64,000 bases of DNA from Halorussus vallis (GCF_024138165.1 NZ_CP100000.1:682001-746000); one strand, 5' to 3'. Counted from the first letter of the stretch, positions 1-8,559 are shown. Notes: generated from the letters alone by a model not told the origin. A program made the numbers and translations.

Positions 1-1
1 T

Positions 2-493
2 GAGGCGGGCGTGCGGTTCACGACCGGCAATCCGGTGGTGGACTACGAGACGGCGGACGACAGGGAGGGGACCGACCCGGACGGCCGCGTCGCGGCCGTC
101 CGGGTCGAGCGCAACGGCGCGGCCATCCCGTTCCACGCCGACCAGTTCGTGCTGGCGACCGGCGGCCTCGTCGGCAAGGGTATCGATTCGGACCGCGAGG
201 GCGTCGCGGAACCGATATTCGACTGCCGCGTGGCCCACCCGAGCGACCGGTACGACTGGTTCGCCGACGACGCCTTCGGCGACCATCCGTTCGCCCGGTT
301 CGGGGTGGACGTCGACGACGACCTCCGACCCCTCGATTCGGCCGGAGACGCGGAGTTTGCGAACCTGCGCGCCGCCGGGGCGGTCCTCGGCGGCTACGAC
401 CTCGCCGCGGAGAAGTCCGGGTCGGGCGTCTCGCTCGCCACCGGGCGGGCGGCCGGACTGGCCGCGGCGCGGGAGGTGACGAACTACTCATGA
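2..493 (+). CDS. glpB: Anaerobic glycerol-3-phosphate dehydrogenase subunit B, 3' part
   Basis: The reading frame is open from the first bases of the window, so the gene starts upstream; about 163 residues are visible. GlpB is the flavoprotein subunit that works with GlpA and GlpC in quinone-linked oxidation of sn-glycerol-3-phosphate to dihydroxyacetone phosphate at the membrane. The visible part has the FAD-family features of GlpB C-termini: an ATGGLVGKGI segment near window base 160, and near the end GGYDLAAEKSGSGVSLATG, the segment that closes the FAD site, followed by the final helix. The stop codon overlaps the start of the next gene (ATGA), which indicates translational coupling in a glp operon. 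The assignment rests on these motifs and on the adjacent glpC. Confidence 0.85.
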   Translation, partial: EAGVRFTTGNPVVDYETADDREGTDPDGRVAAVRVERNGAAIPFHADQFVLATGGLVGKGIDSDREGVAEPIFDCRVAHPSDRYDWFADDAFGDHPFARFGVDVDDDLRPLDSAGDAEFANLRAAGAVLGGYDLAAEKSGSGVSLATGRAAGLAAAREVTNYS

Positions 494-1833
494 GTGACGC
501 AGAACAGCCGATAGACCCGAACGACGCGAACGACGTGCGCGAAGAGGAGACGGTCGCGAACGACGAGTTCGAACCGGTGCAGGTGTTCCCCGAGAGCGAG
601 GAGATGGACCTCCGGCCGGGGAGCGACGACTGCTACAAGTGTTCGACCTGCGACACCGAGTGTCCGGTCGCACAGGTCGACGACGACTTCCCCGGACCGA
701 AGTTCCAGGGTCCCGAGCAGTGGCGGCTCAAGCGCAAGGAGGACCAGGACATCGACGATTCGGTGATGTCGTGTTCGAACTGCATGCGCTGTGACTCGGC
801 GTGTCCCTCCGACGTGCCGCTGAGCCAGATGCACAACACCGCCCGCGGGGAGTACGTCGAAACCCAGATGGACAAACTCTCGCGGGAGTACGTCCGCAAC
901 CGCATCCTGGCGAACTACCGGACGATGGCCGAGTTGGGCAGTAAGGTGCCGCGGCTCACCAACTTCGTGATGGGCCTGGACGTGACGAAGTGGTTCAACG
1001 AGACGGTGCTGGGCATCACGTCCGAGCGGGAGTTCCCCGAGTTCGCCGAGGAGACGTTTCGAGAGTGGTGGCGCGACCGCGGAGGCCCCGGGGTCCGCTC
1101 GGAGGACAAGCGCGTCGCGTACTTCCACGGCTGTTACTCGAACTACAACACCCCCGAAGTCGGCAAGGCGATGGTCGAGGTCTTCGAGGCGTTCGGCTAC
1201 GAGGTCGTCGTCCCGAAACAGCGCTGTTCGGGCACGCCGATGTTCGCCAACGGGATGCTGGAAGACGCCAAGCGCGCGGCGGGCATCAACGTCGAGAACT
1301 TCTCGGGGCTAATCGAGGAGGGCTACGACGTCATCGCCTCCTGCACGTCGTGTTCGATGTCGCTCCGCCAGGAGTACCCCGAACTGTTCAGCTACGACGG
1401 GACCGCGAGCGTCGCGGCCCACACCTACGAGGCCCTGGAGTACCTCCGCGTCCACGAGGACCTCGAAGGCGCGCTGGCTGAGAGCGAAGTCGACGCCGGG
1501 GAATTCGCCTATCACGCGCCCTGTCACGCCCGTAACCAGGGCCTCGACGGGCAGGCTGTCGAGTTGCTCGACCACCTCGACGGCGCGGACGCCGAGGACG
1601 TCGGGCCGTCGTGTTCGGGCATCTCGGGCACCTACGGCTGGAAGGACGAGAAGTACGAGACGTCGATGAAGATCGGGGCGGAGATGTTCGAACACATGGA
1701 GGCGGCCGACGCCGAGACGGGGATGACCGAGTGTCCGACCTGCGCGATGCAGATGGAACACGGTACCGGCTACGAGATCCGCCACCCGCTCGAAGTGCTG
1801 GCCGACGCGCTGGTCGACGAGAGGAGCGACTGA
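490..1833 (+). CDS. glpC: Anaerobic glycerol-3-phosphate dehydrogenase subunit C
   Basis: A 447-residue iron-sulfur protein that passes electrons from GlpAB to the membrane quinone pool and anchors the complex. Two N-terminal 4Fe-4S motifs are visible: C48, C51, C54, C58 (CYKCSTCDTECP) and C95, C98, C101, C105 (CSNCMRCDSACP). They are followed by two cysteine-rich CCG-type domains, one with HGCYSNYN and QRCSGTPM and then CTSCSMS, and one with HAPCHARNQG, SCSGISG and CPTCAMQM, as in heterodisulfide-reductase-like subunits. The first 40 residues are an acidic haloarchaeal extension. The start overlaps the glpB stop by 4 bases. Haloarchaea use this system to grow on glycerol released by algae. 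The gene after it (1840) is only 6 bases away but functionally unrelated. Confidence 0.93.
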   Translation: MSDAEQPIDPNDANDVREEETVANDEFEPVQVFPESEEMDLRPGSDDCYKCSTCDTECPVAQVDDDFPGPKFQGPEQWRLKRKEDQDIDDSVMSCSNCMRCDSACPSDVPLSQMHNTARGEYVETQMDKLSREYVRNRILANYRTMAELGSKVPRLTNFVMGLDVTKWFNETVLGITSEREFPEFAEETFREWWRDRGGPGVRSEDKRVAYFHGCYSNYNTPEVGKAMVEVFEAFGYEVVVPKQRCSGTPMFANGMLEDAKRAAGINVENFSGLIEEGYDVIASCTSCSMSLRQEYPELFSYDGTASVAAHTYEALEYLRVHEDLEGALAESEVDAGEFAYHAPCHARNQGLDGQAVELLDHLDGADAEDVGPSCSGISGTYGWKDEKYETSMKIGAEMFEHMEAADAETGMTECPTCAMQMEHGTGYEIRHPLEVLADALVDERSD

Positions 1834-1839
1834 GGAGCC

Positions 1840-2994
1840 ATGAACCTCGAAGAGCGAATCGCGCGACGACAGACCACGCGGGACGACGACCTGGTCGTCG
1901 ACCGGAACGTGCTGAACCCCGCGGTCCACCTGCCGGACCCGGTCGGCCGCGGCCCCGTCCTCGAACGACTGCTGGACGCGCTCGACCCGGTGTTCGACCG
2001 GCGGGTCCCGCCGGACGTCGCGATATACGGTCCGAAGGGCGCGGGCAAGTCGGCGCTCGTGAGCGCGCTGTTCGCCGGCCTCGACGAGCAGGTAGGCCGA
2101 CAGCGACAGGGCATCGGCACGACCACCCGCGCCGGAACCGCCACCGACACGGTGCAGTTCGTCCACGTCGACGCCTACGGACTCACCAGCGAGTTCCGGT
2201 TCTACCACGCGCTACTCGACGCGGTCGTCGCCGAGTCGGTCCCGCGCCGTGGCGTCGGGACTGAGACGCTCCGCGACCGCGTCGCCGAGGAGTTCGCCTC
2301 CCCGACACGGTCGGCCGTCGTCGCCGCCGACCACCTCGCGGAGGGGGATTCACCGTCGGCCGCCGACGTCCGCGGGTGGCTCGAACCGGTCGAGGACGCC
2401 GTCGCGTTCGTCGCGGTCGGTCGAACGGTGCCCGACGAGTGGACCGCCGAGACGGTCCACGTGCCCGCCTACCGCCAGCACGCGCTCGTCGACGTCCTGA
2501 CCGAACGAGCCTCGCGGGGGCTGACCAGCGGCGCACTCCGCCACGGCCAGGCCCGGCGAATCGCCGAGTGGGCCAGCGGCGACGCCCACGACGCGCTCGC
2601 CGCGACGTTCGTCGCGGCCGACCGCGCCGCCGCCGACGGCGTCGACCGCATCCGGGCGCGCGACGTCGACGACGGCATCGACGACGTGCCGACCGACGGC
2701 GTCCACCTCGGGCGCGTCCTCACCCTGCCGGAGAACCGCAGGCGGGTTCTCGCGGAACTGCTGGCGCTCGACGCCGCGCCGTCCATCGACGAGGCGGCGA
2801 CCGCCATCGCGGAGCGCTCGGACCTGTCCGCCGGCACCGTCAAGCGGTTCCTCTACGAACTCGCCGAAATCGGCGTCCTCGAACGGCTGCAGACCGACGG
2901 GAGCGACGGGAGCGGCCGCCGTCCCAGTCGCGTCGAACCCCGCTTCCCGACGCTCCCGTTCCGGCGGGTCGACGGGGAGCGTCGAGGAGAGTAG
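1840..2994 (+). CDS. Divergent Cdc6/Orc1-like AAA ATPase
   Basis: A 384-residue protein with the Cdc6/Orc1 layout: an N-terminal segment with HLPDPVGRGPVLERL (the box before Walker A), Walker A GPKGAGKSA near residue 66, a sensor-2-like WASGDAHDAL, and a C-terminal winged helix (LTLPENRRRVLAELL to TVKRFLYELAEIGVLERL). The Walker B position reads AVVAADHL, so the usual acidic Asp-Glu pair is not intact, and the sensor-2 arginine appears to be a histidine. ATP hydrolysis may therefore be weak or absent. It starts 6 bases after glpC. I see no origin-recognition-box repeats next to it, which argues against a main replication origin here. It could be an orphan Orc paralogue or a related regulatory ATPase. 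Confidence 0.7.
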   Translation: MNLEERIARRQTTRDDDLVVDRNVLNPAVHLPDPVGRGPVLERLLDALDPVFDRRVPPDVAIYGPKGAGKSALVSALFAGLDEQVGRQRQGIGTTTRAGTATDTVQFVHVDAYGLTSEFRFYHALLDAVVAESVPRRGVGTETLRDRVAEEFASPTRSAVVAADHLAEGDSPSAADVRGWLEPVEDAVAFVAVGRTVPDEWTAETVHVPAYRQHALVDVLTERASRGLTSGALRHGQARRIAEWASGDAHDALAATFVAADRAAADGVDRIRARDVDDGIDDVPTDGVHLGRVLTLPENRRRVLAELLALDAAPSIDEAATAIAERSDLSAGTVKRFLYELAEIGVLERLQTDGSDGSGRRPSRVEPRFPTLPFRRVDGERRGE

Positions 2995-3114
2995 GCGGTC
3001 GAGCGACGGCCGGCGTCGAAGTCGAGACGTCGGGTTTCTGCCGACCGGCGAAGGCCGAGAAGGACCGACCGGTCGCGGTCGGCCTATAAGTTCCCGGAGG
3101 GCGAAGCCGCGCCC

Positions 3115-3774
3115 ATGCGACGACTCCGGGTGACCTTCTACGCATCGGACGTTGAGGTCCACCCGCTCCACACCCTGCTCGCCGAGCGGGCGTACGTCGA
3201 GTCGGCCCAAATGGTCCACTGGAACGCGGCGGGCGAGACGCTCACCCACGTCTTCCGGGTCGAGGGCGACCGCGAGCGGTTCGCGGCGGAACTGGCCGAG
3301 ATGCCCGAGGTGTGCTCGTTCGACCTGACGCCGGTCGAGGGCGAACGTTTCTACGCCTACGTGCGCGCCGAGACGACGCCGCTCCAGCGCGAGATGTTCC
3401 GGACCTACGAGGAGGGCGGCCTGGTCGTCACCTCGCCGCTCCAACACACCGACGGCGGCGGGGTCAGCTTCGACGTGGTCGGGACCCCCGCGGCGCTCCA
3501 GGCCGCGTTCGAGTCGGCGCCCGACGGCGTCCGGGTCGACGTCGAACGGGTCGGCGGGTCGGGTGCAGACGGGGCCGACGCCGCGCTCGGCGCGCTCTCG
3601 CCGCGACAGCGCGAGGCGGTCGCGGCCGCTCTCGAACTCGGCTACTACGACGTCCCCCGGACCGCGAGCAGCGAGGCGGTCGCCGAGCGACTGGACTGTG
3701 CGCCGAGCACCGCGGCCGAACACCTCCGGAAGGCCGAGTCGAACGTCCTCCGGGCGCTGTTCGAAGGAGAGTGA
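3115..3774 (+). CDS. Bat-type HTH transcriptional regulator
   Basis: A 219-residue protein of the haloarchaeal bacterioopsin-activator (Bat) family. The N-terminal roughly 150 residues form the two-part GAF/HTH-associated domain (opening MRRLRVTFYASDVEVHPLH, later HVFRVEGDRERFAAEL). The C-terminal HTH_10 domain begins at LSPRQREAVAAALELGYYDV and ends in the recognition segment RLDCAPSTAAEHLRKAESNVL. No sensor domain is fused, so the signal is unknown. A TATA-like CCTATAAG at about 3080-3090 lies 25-30 bases before the start, suggesting its own short-leader transcript. It converges with the DUF368 gene, leaving 12 bases between them. Targets cannot be inferred from position alone. Confidence 0.85.
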   Translation: MRRLRVTFYASDVEVHPLHTLLAERAYVESAQMVHWNAAGETLTHVFRVEGDRERFAAELAEMPEVCSFDLTPVEGERFYAYVRAETTPLQREMFRTYEEGGLVVTSPLQHTDGGGVSFDVVGTPAALQAAFESAPDGVRVDVERVGGSGADGADAALGALSPRQREAVAAALELGYYDVPRTASSEAVAERLDCAPSTAAEHLRKAESNVLRALFEGE

Positions 3775-3786
3775 GCGTTCTCCGCG

Positions 3787-4788
3787 TCAGTCGTTCCGCG
3801 GCGCGGGCGCGGGGTCGGTCGGCGACTCGCCGCCGTACTCCAGGTCGTCGGTGTAGTGGTCCACCAGCAGGACCGCCGCCGCGCCGACGACGGCCGCGAG
3901 GACGACGGCGACGGCCCGACTCGCGGGCCACGCCCCCGGCGCGCCGAGGACCTTCGCGGCGGGGAACCGGAGCGCGCCGACCATCAGCGCCACGAGGAAC
4001 GTCAGCGTCACCTCGTGGTGCTCTTCGAGCGCCCACTCGACGACCCGCGAGAACGTGAGGATGCCGACCGCGGCGCCCGCGACGAACGAGACGACGCTGA
4101 CGAACGGGCCGACCGCGTCCGAGACGGGGCCGCCCCGTACGACCCCCACGGCGGCGTCGATGAAGCCGTGGAGCGTCTCGGACATGAACGTGTACTGGCC
4201 AAGCAGGATGAGCAGGAACGACCCCGAGACGCCGGGGAGTATCATCGCGCAGATAGCGAACGCCCCGGCGACGAACAGCACGACCGGCGAGTGGGGGACG
4301 CTCGCCGACGCCGAGATGCCTGCAACGAAGAACGCGAGGAGGAAGCCGACGACTGCGGCGGCCTGCTCGCCGCGCGTGTCGAGGCCGACCTCGCTCCAGA
4401 GGACGACCGCCGAGGCGGCGATGAGGCCGAAGAAGAAGGCGTACAGCATCGCCGGGTTGGAGTTCTTTATCGCGAGCACCGCGCCGGTCACCGCCACGAC
4501 GGCGGTCATCACGCCCGCGCCGAGGACGACGAGGAACCCGACGTCCATCTCGCGGAGGAGGTCGACCACGCGGCCGCGGGCGTCGGGGTCGTAGGCGCGC
4601 GGCAGGTCGACGAGCACGTGGGGGTCGAACGCCGCGATAGCGCCCACCAGTCGCTCGTAGATGCCCGTGATGAGTGCGATGGTCCCGCCGGAGACGCCGG
4701 GGACGGCGTCGGCGGCGCCCATGAACAGACCCTTGAGGTAGATGGCGAGCCACTCTCGGAGGTGGCCCGGGGAGGAAGCGTCTGACAT
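3787..4788 (-). CDS. DUF368 membrane protein, likely polyprenyl-phosphate transporter
   Basis: A 333-residue polytopic membrane protein. The N-terminal signature MGAADAVPGVSGGTIALI and a second GVSGSFLLILLG repeat are diagnostic of DUF368. The start at 4788 (MSDASSPGH) is chosen because the upstream extension in frame is arginine-rich, low-complexity and poorly placed. In bacteria, DUF368 (PopT) and DedA proteins have been shown to recycle undecaprenyl phosphate across the membrane. Here the gene lies downstream of aglB, so a role in returning dolichyl phosphate to the cytoplasmic face after glycan transfer is a reasonable inference, not something the sequence proves. About ten hydrophobic segments are visible. 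A 550-base gene-free gap separates it from aglB, so co-transcription is uncertain. Confidence 0.85.
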   Translation of the reverse strand: MSDASSPGHLREWLAIYLKGLFMGAADAVPGVSGGTIALITGIYERLVGAIAAFDPHVLVDLPRAYDPDARGRVVDLLREMDVGFLVVLGAGVMTAVVAVTGAVLAIKNSNPAMLYAFFFGLIAASAVVLWSEVGLDTRGEQAAAVVGFLLAFFVAGISASASVPHSPVVLFVAGAFAICAMILPGVSGSFLLILLGQYTFMSETLHGFIDAAVGVVRGGPVSDAVGPFVSVVSFVAGAAVGILTFSRVVEWALEEHHEVTLTFLVALMVGALRFPAAKVLGAPGAWPASRAVAVVLAAVVGAAAVLLVDHYTDDLEYGGESPTDPAPAPRND

Positions 4789-4938
4789 TCGAGTGGGGCT
4801 ACACCGACGGAGCGGAAAACAGTTCGGCTTTGGGGTTCGGGTGGCGTCTCGTCTTGTTGGCACTGAAATCGGGTACCGTCGCTGTAGTTGTGAGCAACCG
4901 CGACCGCAACTGCGACCGCCACGGCATCTGCGACTGCG

Positions 4939-5059
4939 ACTCACACGACTCAAATGAGGACCGCAACCGCCACCGCGACATGGTTACCGTAACTGCAACC
5001 GCCACGGCTACAGCGACCGCTACTCACACGACGCAACTGAGGACCGCAACCGCCACCGC
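4939..5059. repeat. 38-base imperfect direct repeat within hexamer-rich DNA
   Basis: Bases 4939-4976 and 5022-5059 are near-identical copies (two mismatches), 83 bases apart. Each reads ACTCACACGAC, then CAA.TGAGGACCGCAACC, then GCCACCGC. They sit in a longer tract of hexamer-like units on both sides, so the pair probably arose by slippage or unequal exchange. Confidence 0.8.
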
Positions 5060-5192
5060 ACCGCCTCAGCCACACGCCTCCCCAGCCGATTCCCTCACTC
5101 GCGCCTGACGGCGCCCGTTCGGTCATCCACCGTCAGAGCTTCGCTCTGACGAGCCTTCGTTCACTGCGTTCACGAAGACCTCGCGCAGAGAA

Positions 5193-5221
5193 GGCGCGAC
5201 CCCAAACCGCGGGGTCGCGCC
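5193..5221. terminator. 11-bp GC hairpin after aglB
   Basis: GGCGCGACCCC (5193-5203) pairs perfectly with GGGGTCGCGCC (5211-5221) across a 7-base loop. It lies about 118 bases beyond the aglB stop in the direction of aglB transcription and could end or pause that transcript. Two further hairpins follow: 8-bp arms GTCAGAGC/GCTCTGAC at 5132-5150, and CTTCGT/ACGAAG at 5155-5177. No strong T tract is present, so termination is an inference. Confidence 0.45.
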
Positions 5222-5338
5222 AGCGCGCGCCGATTCGGTGGCGAAGATAGCGCACTCGAAGGTCACGAGGATGCGCGAGGTGCGGCTGCCAGGGTGTGAA
5301 TCGCCTACGAAGAAAATTCGAAAAAGCCGCGTTCTCGG

Positions 5339-8300
5339 TCAGTCGCGAGACGCGACGACCGCCGCGGCGCCGAACGCGCCGACCAGACCGGCGCGGAGGG
5401 GCGTCGTCTCCTCGCGGTCGGGGAGCGCGTCGGCGGGCGTCGGCTTCGCCTTTGCCGACTCGGCGCTCGGCGCGCCGAGCGCCGACGAGTTGTTCGTGGC
5501 CGCCGAGCCGTTACCGGTCGGCGCGGTGCCGTTTCCGGCCGCGGTCGAGTTGTCCGCACTCGGCGCGGTCGAGTTGCCGGCACCAGGGGCCGACTCGTTC
5601 GCTGGCGGCGCCGAGGAGTTGTTCTGCGACTGGTTCTGGTTCGGCGGCGTGTAGGTCGTCGGGGTGAGCTTCACGTTCACCGGCTTCTGGCTCTCGCCGA
5701 TGACCTGGGCTTCCGTCACCTGCGCCGTGGCGTTCTGGTAGTGGAGCGTCCCGTTCTGCCAGTTACCCTGGGTGGTGAACTGGTACGGGCCGACCGCCTG
5801 TACGCTGACGTTGGTGTAGCCCTGTTTCGGCCCCCAGTTGTCGTAGCCGGTGGTTGAGTACGGCAGCGTCATCGTGAACTTCCCGTCCGCACCGGTCTTG
5901 GCCTGCTGGCGGTAGGTGAACGTGCCGTTCTGGCCGACCGGCGACATCCGGACCTGCGCGGTGACCGTCGTGTTCTTCGGGCCGGTGCCCTGGACCGTCG
6001 CGCCGGGCACGCGCTCGAACGTCTTCACCCACGAGGGCGAGGTCATGAACATCTCGCGGGGGTTGATGCCCGCCTGCTGGAGCAGGCGCGCCTCGCCCTG
6101 GAGCGTCCGGAGGTAGCTCTGGGAGCTAGTGCCGGAGGCCTTGCTCTGCTTGACGATGCGGTAGTGGTTGAGCGCCGGAATCCGCTCGTTCGGGAACGGA
6201 CCGATGCCCCCGATCTGGGCCGAGCCGTCCTGCTGGACGAACTGACGAGCCTGCTTCATCGTCGGGAACTTCCGGACGACCGTGCTGTTGGCGCCCTGGT
6301 CCTCCTGGACGAACTTCGAAGCGTTCGCGCCGGAGATGCGGTCGTAGTCGACCACGTACGGCCGCGGTTCGACCGCGCTCCCGTGGTAGAGGTAGAGCCG
6401 AACCATCTGGCTCTGGTAGTAGCTCTGGTCCTTCATCAGGAACGACACCCGGGGCTGGTTCTGCTGGAGGCCGCTGTAGACGTAGGTGTAGAAGTCCCAG
6501 TTCGAGACGTTCGGGTTGAACACCGTCGGCGCGGAGAACTTCGAGGTCGGCTCGATCATCTTCCAGTCGACCATCACGTAGCGGGTGTCCTCCTGGTTCT
6601 CGCCGAGTCGCTGGATGATGTTGTTGGCCCGCGTCTCGTTCTGGGCCAGCAGGTACTTCGCGGCGGTGTCTGCGCCCTCCTGGAACGGGTTGGCGTTCGG
6701 AATCCGCTCGCCTTCGACCGTAATCCAGTGGCCGTAGTCCCACCACGACATGACGCCGTAGGACCCCTTCGGGTAGGAGAAGTCGCCGTCCTGCTGGTGG
6801 TAGGTGCCGTAGTAGTCCATCTTCGCCTCGTTGTTGGCGTTGGCGTAGTCGCCCTCCGAAGGCGTGCTGTTCGCCAGCCAGTCGAGGCTGCCGTCCCACT
6901 TCGTTATCGCGCCGGGTTGGGTGTTCTGGCCGGTGGTGACGGCGGTCGTGGTCTTGTCGATGAACGGGTTACCGCTGTTGCCGATCTGGGCCGGGAACAC
7001 CAGCACGGGCGTCATCAACAGCACCACGAGCAGCACCGTGACGACCTGCGTCCCGTTGATGTCGGACAGCGAGTCGCGACTCGGCAGGTTCGCCCACGAG
7101 AACACCTGCCCCACGAGGTAGGCGTTCAGCACCGCGACCGGCACCGCGAGGTAGTAGTTGAACCGGACCTGCGTGAACGCCGCGGCGATGAGGAACGCGA
7201 ACCACACGAGCACCAGGAACTTCTCGGCGCTGTGGTCGTCGTCGCGGAACGCCCGCCAGACCATCCAGAGGCCGGCCGCGATGGCGGTGAACAGCATCAA
7301 TCCGTACTCCTGGATGATGATGTCGTACCACGCGATGCCGTACTGGGGCTGGGCCCGCGAGAGGAACGGCTGGGCCTCGCCGATGGTCCGGGTCGCGGCG
7401 TTGGTTTCAAACCCGATGACGCGGATGACGTTGTTCCGAATCAGGCCGAAGAACTTCGGTGCCGCGAGCGCGACGACGCCGGCGATGGCGACGATGATAC
7501 CGCCGATGGCCGCCGGGTAGAGCCGCGAGTCGAGGTCGCGGGCGTCCCACTCGCGGGCGAGCCACGCCATGAAGGCGCACCCGGCGGCGACGCCGAACGC
7601 GAGGACTGGCTGGAGCGGCGAAAACTTCGTCGGACTCGGATTCAGCGTGCCGAGCGGGACGAGCAACAGCAGGCCCGTCACGGTCATGCTCACCGCGCCG
7701 GTGATGGCGAGGTGGTCGGGGCTGACCCCGCGGAGGTAGTCGGCCGAGAGCTTCAGCATGAAGAAGACGCCGAAGATACCGATGAGGAGCACGCCCGGCG
7801 GCCACGTCCACAGGTACAGCGCCGTGGCGACGCCGGCGAGGACGGCGTAGCCGAGCGGCCGACGCAGTGACGCGAAGTCGCGGTCGGCGAGCAGTTCGTA
7901 GACCGGTCGCTCGCGCTCGGCGACGGTGAGCGCGACCATCATCGCCAGCACCGCGAACGTCATGAACAGCGGTTCGGCGATGTTGTGGTCGGCGAAGCCG
8001 ACGAGGCCGCGCCGGAGGAAGGTGCCGGGCAGCAGCGCCAGCACGACGACGCCGAACAGTCCGCCGAGTCGTCCGGCGAGGCGCTTGCCGACGAAGTACG
8101 TCGGGACGGCGACCAGCGCGCCGAACACCGCGGGCGCCACCAGAAGGGTCTTGGCGATCAGCTGGTTCGACGGGTCGCCGAGGCCGACTATCAGCGCGGC
8201 GGTGGCGATCAGTTGGTCGTACAGCGTCCCGAACTGGCCGACGCTGGTGCCGAACGGGAAGTAGGTCCACGGGTCGTACGGCATCGTCTTCGGCCAGTTG

Positions 8301-8521
8301 TGGACCGTGTAGGTTACTTGCCGGAAGTGATACCACGCGTCGTTGCCGGAGAAGAATATCTCGCCGCCTTTGGTGAACTTCTCGAAGGCCTGGAGGCGCA
8401 CCCACAGCATGAACACCATGGCGGCGCCCAACACGGGGACGTGATACCAGTCTTCGAACGCGTCGAGGACCGACCCGACCGTATCGGTGGAGTCCTCGAC
8501 CTGCTCAGTCTGCTGGCTCAT
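5339..8521 (-). CDS. aglB: Dolichyl-phosphooligosaccharide--protein glycotransferase AglB
   Basis: A 1060-residue Stt3-family oligosaccharyltransferase that moves the lipid-linked glycan onto Asn of N-X-S/T sequons on the outer face of the membrane. The N-terminal half (about residues 30-510) is multi-pass. It includes the first loop with GNDAWYH (D61), the catalytic-metal aspartate, and a second acidic-loop motif GFADHNIAEP. The soluble domain contains the hallmark WWDYG at residues 593-597. The extreme C-terminal 100 residues are unusual: an Asn/Ser/Thr/Ala-rich linker with many sequons of its own (NSS, NES, NST, NGT, NGS) and then a short hydrophobic segment LRAGLVGAFGAAAVVA. The protein is therefore longer than typical archaeal AglB. 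A TATA-like palindrome CATAAGCCTTATG at 8547-8559 lies 26-38 bases upstream of the ATG. Confidence 0.96.
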   Translation of the reverse strand: MSQQTEQVEDSTDTVGSVLDAFEDWYHVPVLGAAMVFMLWVRLQAFEKFTKGGEIFFSGNDAWYHFRQVTYTVHNWPKTMPYDPWTYFPFGTSVGQFGTLYDQLIATAALIVGLGDPSNQLIAKTLLVAPAVFGALVAVPTYFVGKRLAGRLGGLFGVVVLALLPGTFLRRGLVGFADHNIAEPLFMTFAVLAMMVALTVAERERPVYELLADRDFASLRRPLGYAVLAGVATALYLWTWPPGVLLIGIFGVFFMLKLSADYLRGVSPDHLAITGAVSMTVTGLLLLVPLGTLNPSPTKFSPLQPVLAFGVAAGCAFMAWLAREWDARDLDSRLYPAAIGGIIVAIAGVVALAAPKFFGLIRNNVIRVIGFETNAATRTIGEAQPFLSRAQPQYGIAWYDIIIQEYGLMLFTAIAAGLWMVWRAFRDDDHSAEKFLVLVWFAFLIAAAFTQVRFNYYLAVPVAVLNAYLVGQVFSWANLPSRDSLSDINGTQVVTVLLVVLLMTPVLVFPAQIGNSGNPFIDKTTTAVTTGQNTQPGAITKWDGSLDWLANSTPSEGDYANANNEAKMDYYGTYHQQDGDFSYPKGSYGVMSWWDYGHWITVEGERIPNANPFQEGADTAAKYLLAQNETRANNIIQRLGENQEDTRYVMVDWKMIEPTSKFSAPTVFNPNVSNWDFYTYVYSGLQQNQPRVSFLMKDQSYYQSQMVRLYLYHGSAVEPRPYVVDYDRISGANASKFVQEDQGANSTVVRKFPTMKQARQFVQQDGSAQIGGIGPFPNERIPALNHYRIVKQSKASGTSSQSYLRTLQGEARLLQQAGINPREMFMTSPSWVKTFERVPGATVQGTGPKNTTVTAQVRMSPVGQNGTFTYRQQAKTGADGKFTMTLPYSTTGYDNWGPKQGYTNVSVQAVGPYQFTTQGNWQNGTLHYQNATAQVTEAQVIGESQKPVNVKLTPTTYTPPNQNQSQNNSSAPPANESAPGAGNSTAPSADNSTAAGNGTAPTGNGSAATNNSSALGAPSAESAKAKPTPADALPDREETTPLRAGLVGAFGAAAVVASRD

Positions 8522-8546
8522 TGAATTGAGAAACTGCCAAAACGCG

Positions 8547-8559
8547 CATAAGCCTTATG
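8547..8559 (-). promoter_or_regulatory. Palindromic TATA region of aglB
   Basis: CATAAG-C-CTTATG is a perfect 13-base inverted repeat centred 32 bases before the aglB ATG, at the place expected for the TATA box of a transcript with a very short leader. The symmetry could also serve a repressor, but nothing else supports that. Confidence 0.5.

Larger units (their letters stand above)
4789..5338. other. Gene-free 550-base stretch with hexamer-like repeats and hairpins
   Basis: The left half (about 4875-5060) is a degenerate repeat of six-base units such as GCAACC, GCGACC and GCCACC, including a 38-base near-direct repeat. The right half holds three hairpins at 5132-5150, 5155-5177 and 5193-5221. 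Short open frames across the repeat (for example 4830-5108 on +) encode only Thr-Ala or Asp-Arg-Asn-His repeats and are not credible genes. The promoter of the DUF368 gene should lie at the left edge, but I see no clear TATA box. Confidence 0.75.

Noticed and set aside
2995-3114. Replication origin next to the Cdc6-like gene.
   Set aside because: The 120-base gap shows no paired origin-recognition-box repeats or AT-rich unwinding element; it holds only a small stem and the promoter of the Bat-type gene.
4830-5108. A 92-codon frame with Thr-Ala repeats and Asp-Arg-Asn-His repeats.
   Set aside because: It simply translates the hexamer-like DNA repeat; no start signal or homologous pattern.
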